Source: Flabesymbios commensalis
Taxonomy: Eukaryota > Annelida > Polychaeta > Terebellida > Flabelligeridae
Reading direction: 5' to 3'
Assembly: GCA_964017125.1 (NCBI GenBank)
Contig: CAXHKU010000956.1
Location: 27,251 to 91,250 of the forward strand
Length of the DNA: 64,000 bases
Shown: positions 57,601 to 64,000 of the stretch, in pieces
How the letters are laid out: each line of letters begins with the position of its first letter
How positions within the stretch are numbered: position 1 is the first letter of the stretch
Position numbers and translations under genes: made by a program
Notes under the pieces: model-generated
Databases searched by the model: none
What the model was told of the DNA's origin: nothing
The model's input: only the letters and a program-made list of their open reading frames with translations

Positions 57601-58829
57601 AGATAATTAACTCATAGGAGTTATCACATTTGTGGAAAACCCTATGACCAATTATTGTTTTCTTCATTTATTTACTCGTGCCGGTAACAACGTCCAGCAC
57701 TTTCATAAGGTCTCCACATTGATAATGTAATTGCTGACGTAATTTCCAGCTTTCAATGGATAAAAAATACCTATAATAATTGGATCAAGATTAGTGGTTA
57801 TTGCCAAGCTGTCTGTAAATAACAGTCAATTTTCTGCTAAGAGCCAGTGCAGCAGTAGGCTACATATAAGAAAATGATGATATAATAATAATATTAATTG
57901 CATATCCTAGGCAGCAATGTAGCCTACACTCTATGTCTTTGAATAGTTTGTAACAAAATACTGCTTCAAACGCAAGCACATTAATTTTGGCACTTGCTGA
58001 GAACAATGCGTCGATATACCAAGATACTGATAGCAGATTATAATGAGATTTAAATTCTGCACTGGTCTTAATTAGACGGTATTAATATATATGTAGAATC
58101 CCTACTTCGTTATTTTAATGTGGCAGTTATCCCCAGCCTCCCGGACGCGTGAGTCTGCGGACGACTGCCTCGTTTCGGTACTTTGGTGCCGGGTGCAGAG
58201 GGCCGAATCCCATGCGGCCTTGGTACTTTTCCCGCACTTCAGATATTACGCTCAGCGACTGCGGACGTGCCGCCGGTCGCTCACTCTGAGTCAAGTTAGA
58301 CGTGTCGTGCGCGGGGTTGTACGTTGCTGTTACCGAATGTCTAGACAAATAAACATGACAAGCGGAAGAAGAGTTTTGTGAATCACTTAGAACCGTCGAT
58401 TCGACGGGGAGAAGAAGTTTACGTTATAATGAAGAATGTTGGGCAGTTTCTCTCGTTCACCCTTACAAGCCTGTACTGGAGACCCAAACGATCACATACT
58501 GGTACCTCCGGCGCGAGGGACTACCCCATATTCCCATATATACTCAAATAAAAAAAAACATATTTTGTCTTTAAGTAAGCTATCATTTTATTTCGGACTA
58601 ATGGTACTTCGGACTAAAGGTACTAAAAACTAAAGAATCACCTTTAACCTGAAACGAAGGCGACTGTTATCTACTGGGTTCAGGTTTATACGGGTAATTC
58701 GGACAAATAATGGGACTTCGTAAAAGAGGGCCGACCCCGTTACATGAATTGAAGGTAAAATAATAACCATGTAGATTTATTTGATGATTAAACTACGGTG
58801 GCCCAATGGGGTCACTCAACTCCATTTAG
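57601..58829. other. Mixed block with a GC-rich island at 58110-58540
   Basis: 58118-58381 has an 87-codon open frame, GC-rich and Arg-rich (CRRSLTLSQVRRVVRGVVRC), unlike its surroundings. No domain recognised. A worn hairpin of the TTAA family (GCTGACGTAATTTCCAGC) is at about 57732. The island could be a gene or element remnant. Confidence 0.3.
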
Positions 58830-59295
58830 TCCTGTTGTTACTCAATTCATGTTATACTGAACTCAAACTTCGTGTTACTCAACTCAATTTTCTTGTTACC
58901 CACCCCAATTTTCTTGTTACTCAACTCAAATTTCTTGTATCTCAACTCAATTTTTTTGGTAACTCAACTTAAATTTTCTTGTAACCTTACTCAAGTTTTC
59001 TTGTAACTCAACTCAAGTTTTCTTGTAACTCAACTCAAGTTTTCTTGTCACTCAAATCAAATTTCTTATATTATATCTCAACTCAAATTTACTAATAACT
59101 CAAGTTTCCTTATAAGTTTTCTTGTAACTCGACTGAAGTTTTCTTGTAACTCAACTCAAGTTTCTTATAACGCAACACATATTTTTTTGTAACTCAACTC
59201 AAGTTTCTTGTAACTCAACACATATTTATGTAACTCAACTGACGTTTTCTTGTAACTCAACTCAAGTTTTTTTGTGACTTAACTCAAGTTTATAG
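58830..59295. repeat. 22-bp minisatellite
   Basis: About twenty units of TTTTCTTGTAACTCAACTCA-AG with indels. Confidence 0.9.
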
Positions 59296-59301
59296 GCATA
59301 C

Positions 59302-59449
59302 CATGGATTGTCGGACCGATGGTGTGTCGGACCAATGGTGTGTCGGACCAATGGTGTGTCGGACCAATGGTGTGTCGGACCAATGGTGTGTCGGATCAAT
59401 GGTGTGTCGGACCAATGGTGTGTCGGACCAATGGTGTGTCGGACCAATG
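59302..59449. repeat. 16-bp minisatellite, right array (inverted)
   Basis: About nine units of AATGGTGTGTCGGACC, the reverse complement of the left array unit. Confidence 0.95.
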
Positions 59450-59520
59450 ACATGTAACCGAGTGAGAGCAACCAAGACAGTTTACCGATTGTCAGTAGCC
59501 CTCCCTCCTCGTCGGCTTCA

Positions 59521-61800
59521 GGCCTACTAAATTTATTAAAATATAAATTAAATTCAGGTTGTAAAAGTCTTTTGGCAAAAGGTATCAAATATATTCCGGC
59601 GCCGAGAGTGACCAAGAGGATTGAAGTAGAGGCCTACGCAAACTTTGCGCGCTGATTGAAACTATCATTCTTTTTTCATAACAAAAAATCGAGAACTAGA
59701 GATCAAAAGGTTAGACCCAAGTCTAATTTCAATCCACCTGGCCTGATTAATCCAGTGTTGAAGCTGGAGTTGAACTATCTGGAGCGTAGCTTGGGGTCTC
59801 TAGAACTCAAAAAAACACCGGATAATTTAGACAGAGAGGAACGTACAGCGATAAAAACTCTTAAACAGAATAAGGATATAATAATTAAACCGGCGGATAA
59901 GGGCACGACAATTGTAGTAATGGACAAAACGGATTATGCAGGTGAAGCCGAAAGGCAACTAGCAAACCAGGTCCACTACAAACGCTTAGAGGAACCAGTT
60001 TTCCCCAAGTCGATACGAAAAATAAACGAAATTTTTGAAAGTTTGGCTAACTGCCGATTTATTGATGCAGGACAACTATCTTATTTGAAATGTCCGGAAG
60101 ACCCTGCACCACGTAGAATGAATTTATTACCAAAAATACATAAAGATAGAAAAGTGTGGCCGGGACAGGGAAAAGTCCCACCGGGCAGACCAATAATAGC
60201 GGATTGCGGTAGCGAAAGTTATGCGTCAGCCGCATATATAGATCATTTTTTAGCACCGCTTACAAAACAACATAAATCATATCTAAAGGATACTAATGAC
60301 TTCATTAACAAAAATGCGGGAATTACATCGAAGGAAAAGGCATTTATAGCCACAATAGATGTTGACAGTCTTTATACAAACATAGATAATACCAATGGGT
60401 TAGAGGCTGTCAAACAAATATTTAATAAGAATCCAGACCCGAATAGACCGGATAAAGAGATTTTAGAACTATTAAAAATTAATTTAGAAAACAATGATTT
60501 TGAGTTCAACAGCCAATGGTACCTACAAACGTGGGGAACTTCGATGGGTAAGAAATTTGCACCAAATTATGCTAATTTGTTTTTGGCAGAGTGGGAGGAA
60601 AAAGCATTAGAAAAATGAGTCCTAAAACCTCCAGTATACTGGAGGTTCCTAGATGATATTTTTATGATCTGGGAACACTCCAGGGAAGAATTTTACAAAT
60701 TTGTGAAAATTTTGAATACCCAATACCCTTCGATTACTGTGAAGGCAGAGTTGAGCTCGGAATCAATGCATTCTTTAGATACAGAGGTTTACAAAGGAAA
60801 CAGATTTAAGGAGACAGGTACATTTGATACTAAAGTTTATTTTAAACCAACAGATACTTTGGAACTGTTACACAAGAAATCACATCACCCAAACCATACT
60901 TTTAAGGGATTAATTAAGTCGCAAATCCTTAGATATGTTAGAATATGTAATAACAAACAAGTTGTAATGATAGCATGTGGGAAACTATTTGCAACACTAG
61001 TTAGGAGAGGTTACTCGGAACGTTTTTTGCGAAAGATCAAAGATAAAACATTGTGTGAATTGAGAAAAAACCCGAACAAGGGATCTTCTCAAAGATGCAC
61101 TACTAGGATCTGTAAGTTATGTTCGACACAAGTAGTTGTAGAGAGTGGTAAGACCATAGGGGGCGTACTGGATGCCGGGAATCAAATTCAAATTCCTACC
61201 ACACAAAATTGTGATTCAACTAACGGTATTTACTGTATAGTTTGTTCGAAATGCAAAAAATTATATGTAGGAGAAACTGGGCTCTCCTTCAGAAAAAGGA
61301 TAAACATACATTGTTCGGATGTACGGCTTAAGAAGGACACGGCAGTTGCCACACACTTTAATTCCGGGAGCTGCAGGGCGACCCATCTGAGAGTGTTGTA
61401 TCTTGTAGTATTGAATAATACAGGAGACATAACTCTGAATAAGATTGGGCGACTTGAAGCGGAAAGGAAGTGGCAATTAGCCCTGAAAACGTATTCTCCA
61501 TTCGGCTTAAATACGGTACCTTCCCCTAAAGATGGTGGCGTCACCCCCTTTGTTAATACCTACTCTGTAACTGCGGTGGAGGCAGCTAAATTAGTGAAGA
61601 CTTCCTTCAATAAACTTAAAGCGAAACATCCAAACATCCTGTATAAACGGTGCGTAACAGCATTTAAAAGGAGACAAAATCTACGTGATCTCTTGGTGAG
61701 AAGTAGATTGGGGAAAGCCCCACTGGACAACCCAACGGTTACCGGATCCGACTCAAGTCAGGATCTGACTACATTAGTAAATGCATCAGATGAGGTTTAA
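59521..61800 (+). pseudogene. PLE reverse transcriptase with GIY-YIG endonuclease
   Basis: One frame of about 759 codons, close to the family's usual length, with two in-frame TGA stops. The N-terminal block KSLLAKGIKYIPAPRVTKRI and KPADKGTTIVVMDK are PLE signatures. RT motif A is IDVDSLYTNI (about 60355), motif B GTSMGKKFAPNYANLFLAEW, motif C YWRFLDDIF (DD at 60652-60657); KVYFKPTDTLELLHKKSHHP follows. A Cys pair (CKLC) precedes the GIY-YIG domain: GIYCIVC (61225), YVGETG, Arg and the late Glu in RLEAERKW. Known role: target-primed reverse transcription by a telomerase-like RT with its own nuclease. No ATG begins the visible frame, so the true start is unknown. A Neptune- or Poseidon-like clade is possible. 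Confidence 0.9.
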
Positions 61801-62130
61801 TTTATATCAATTAGTATGATTGTTTTCCTTTTTATAAATCAGGCTATACTTCTCCTCGGTCAGTGCACTAGGTTGGGAACATGGAAAGGCATGCCCTTGA
61901 AGGGGTGACGAAAGTCAGACCCTTTAGGGTATGATGAGAGTACGGTTGACAGGTCGATACCGGGTTTTATGGGGAACCAGGTACTGGAACCCTTACCCGA
62001 CCCTAACCATGGACCCTAACTCTCACCCTGACCACAAAACCAACCAACCAACCAACCAAACAAACAAACAGACAAACAAACAAACAAACAAACAAACAGA
62101 CAAACAAACAAACAAACAACCAGCCAACCA
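61801..62130 (+). other. PLE 3' non-coding part with (CAAA)n
   Basis: About 230 bases of unique sequence and then CCAA/CAAA simple repeat up to the right terminal repeat. Confidence 0.6.
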
Positions 62131-62172
62131 GGGGACTCTAGACTCTAGAGTTATATATAAAGTCATATATGA
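62131..62172 (+). repeat. Terminal direct repeat, right copy
   Basis: All 42 bases equal the left copy. It lies about 330 bases after the RT/GIY-YIG stop codon and is again preceded by CCAA/CAAA simple repeat. Confidence 0.85.
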
Positions 62173-62261
62173 TAAGTTTACATCCAACCTGAACACCCTG
62201 GTTCCCGCCCCGTTGGTTAGTTATCCCATAACTAACCAACTAACACTAACTAAAAACAATC

Positions 62262-62528
62262 AACCAACCAACCAACCAACCAAACAAACAAACAAACAAA
62301 CAAACAAACAAACAAACAAACAAACAAACAAACAAACAGACAAACAAACAAACAAACAAACAAACAACAAACAAACAAACAAACAAACAAACAAACAAAC
62401 AAACAAACAAACAAACAAACAAACAAACAAACAAACAAACAAACAAACAAACAAACAAACAAACAAACAAACAAACAAGCAAACAAACAAACAAACAAAC
62501 AAACAAACAAACAAACAAACAAACAAAC
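62262..62528. repeat. (CAAA)n microsatellite
   Basis: About 65 tetranucleotide units with a few interruptions (GACA, CAAC, GCAA). It reads as NKQT in every frame, so the long open frame across it is not a gene. Confidence 0.97.
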
Positions 62529-62529
62529 T

Positions 62530-63225
62530 TGTTAAGCAGTTACTTTCGGTCCAAAAAATGTTAGATTGAACTAGTTTGTCTTCAGAATTCTTCCAAGGAC
62601 GGATATCATGTGAGTGATTGAGAGTGGGTGAGATTGTGAGTGTACCGGTACACAGAACACGTCTGTGATACTGTGTACTTAGTACCTGAGGCTAACAGCC
62701 ACATAGCCTGCCAGCTAGACCTGTTAACCCAGCAATGCCCATATATAGTAGACCTATATGTATAAATACTTGTAATTTAGAAATAATTATCATCAAGATA
62801 CGTATCAAATTTAATTCAGATAACATAAAGTGTCTATGATATTTTTAAAAACAGTTGTTCTTCTGAACATTTAGAGAATTGCCAACGCAATTAGACTATA
62901 TCCATGCTTGTAAGAAAATGACGATACCGTTCTTATTTGTGCTACCTTGAGGTCCAGGGGTTTATGTTGTCGTGTATTGTGTTTATATCAAAAGGCGGAA
63001 TAATATACATGCAGCCATAATAAATATGACAGCAGCCCTGCTCCTGGTTTAACAAACCACCTTATTATACGATATATGGCGACTATGAAGAAATGTGTTT
63101 GTTCTTGTATGCGTTTTATTACTGTAAACATAAATACACAAATTATGTTTTGTTTTAGAGGTCAGCCACATAAACACAGAAGCCTGAGATCCATGGCCCC
63201 TGTTATAATGAGACGGCCTCTAAAA
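62530..63225. other. Non-coding stretch
   Basis: No gene or repeat recognised. Confidence 0.4.
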
Positions 63226-63480
63226 TTATAATATAATATAATATAATATAATATAATATAATATAATATAATATAATATAATATAATATAATATAATATA
63301 ATATAATATAATATAATATAATATAATATAATATAATATAATATAATATAATATAATATAATATAATATAATATAATATAATATAATATAATATAATATA
63401 ATATAATATATAATATAATATAATATAATATAATATAATATAATATAATATAATATAATATAATATAATATAATATAATA
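63226..63480. repeat. (AATAT)n pentanucleotide microsatellite
   Basis: About 50 units with one phase slip near 63410. Confidence 0.97.
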
Positions 63481-63483
63481 TTT

Positions 63484-63593
63484 GTAATGTAATGTAATGT
63501 AATGAAATGTAATGTAATGTAATGTAATGTAATGAAATGTAATGTAATGTAATGTAATGTAATGTAATGTAATGTAATGTAATGTAATGTAAT
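63484..63593. repeat. (AATGT)n pentanucleotide microsatellite
   Basis: About 21 units, two carrying GAAAT. It adjoins the AATAT array and differs from it by one base per unit. Confidence 0.97.
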
Positions 63594-64000
63594 ACTAGGC
63601 CTACACTCATCTGTTTTTCAGGTCCCTGTTCATACAAATCCCACCCTCTGTCGCAATACATCTAATGGTTTAAATCCATAATTTCTATTTTTGGTATGTG
63701 AAAGGTTATCATGCTAAAATGAGTTCAAATCTTGACTTTTACGTTCACTATTATATACTATTATTTTACTGTTAGATTTTAATTAAAATTATATTTTAAT
63801 TAATTTAATGACTGCAGTCTTAACAGTGTTTATACTTAATATATCTAAAAACTATCAACGCGATAGGTTTATGGAATTTAGGTTTAGTGTTCATCTACAG
63901 ACGCTGGCCAAGCATTGCTTCCATATTGGATCTCTATCTCGTGTTGTTGGGTTCGCTTATAAACCCTATGATCGTCACAGTCATAAATTATCATAACAGT
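63594..64000. other. Non-coding right edge
   Basis: The 62-codon open frame at 63808-63996 has no recognisable domain. Confidence 0.35.

Larger units (their letters stand above)
54605..59449. mobile_element. Fold-back-like insertion bounded by inverted 16-bp arrays
   Basis: The left boundary array (54605-54767) and the right one (59302-59449) are the same 16-bp satellite in opposite orientation, about ten and nine units. Between them lie a 27-bp array, a ~16-bp array, a GC-rich block and a 22-bp array. AACCGAG occurs just outside each boundary (about 54586-54592 and 59456-59462), a possible target duplication. Elements with tandem-repeat inverted ends (FB, Galileo) are known in flies; relation is not implied. 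No transposase recognised. Confidence 0.45.
53480..62172 (+). mobile_element. Penelope-like retroelement (PLE) split by a large insertion
   Basis: Identical 42-bp direct repeats (53480-53521, 62131-62172) enclose an SGNH-like ORF, a block of minisatellites and an RT/GIY-YIG ORF. Taking out 54605-59449 leaves about 3.8 kb, a normal PLE size. PLEs are known for terminal pseudo-LTR repeats and a telomerase-related RT joined to a GIY-YIG nuclease. Assigning the first ORF to this element is inference from shared boundaries and strand. Both ORFs carry a few breaks. Confidence 0.7.

Noticed and set aside
58100-58540. GC-rich island as a long terminal repeat or gene
   Set aside because: No matching second repeat and no recognisable protein; left as unassigned.
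61931-62569. 212-codon open frame rich in NKQT
   Set aside because: It is the translation of the (CAAA)n microsatellite, open in all frames and on both strands.
63203-63661. 152-codon - strand frame of repeated YYIIL
   Set aside because: Translation of the pentanucleotide arrays.

Overview
The window looks like AT-rich nuclear DNA of a marine invertebrate. A mollusc or another lophotrochozoan is my best guess, but the sequence does not settle the phylum. The evidence is a spliced animal Keap1 gene with GT-AG introns, a Penelope-like retroelement (PLE), tRNA-derived SINEs, a LINE fragment, many kinds of short inverted-repeat DNA transposons, and long simple repeats. There are no rRNA genes, CRISPR arrays or operons.

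The one well supported host gene is a complete four-exon Keap1 on the + strand (34299-38177, 581 residues: BTB, BACK and six Kelch blades). Intron 1 holds two nested MITEs, intron 2 a palindromic MITE, and a hAT-like element starts about 145 bases after the stop codon. Weak single-exon candidates lie at the left edge (- strand, 1-101 and 568-775) and at 52596-52684 (+).

Layout: 0.9-2.3 kb, old fold-back repeats with a nested TTA-flanked element. 2.36-4.2 kb, a pogo-like element. 4.4-4.7 kb, a perfect 119-bp inverted repeat. 4.76-7.17 kb, a non-autonomous element with a central ~145-bp tandem array. 7-21 kb, mostly non-coding DNA with TA-flanked hairpin MITEs (CCCAGCAAAC ends), SINEs and an internally deleted Harbinger element. 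21-51 kb, dense TTAA-flanked MITEs (CCCTTT ends, piggyBac style), each with an internal hairpin. 48-49.3 kb, a LINE fragment split by a MITE. 53.5-62.2 kb, a PLE with an SGNH-hydrolase-like first ORF and an RT/GIY-YIG second ORF between 42-bp identical direct repeats. It is interrupted by a 4.8-kb block of minisatellites bounded by inverted 16-bp arrays. 62-63.6 kb, tetra- and pentanucleotide microsatellites.

The most rewarding signals are the PLE with its SGNH ORF and fold-back-like insertion, the reciprocal nesting of two MITE families that shows their target-site duplications (TTAA and TA) directly, and the unusual cysteine set of Keap1.
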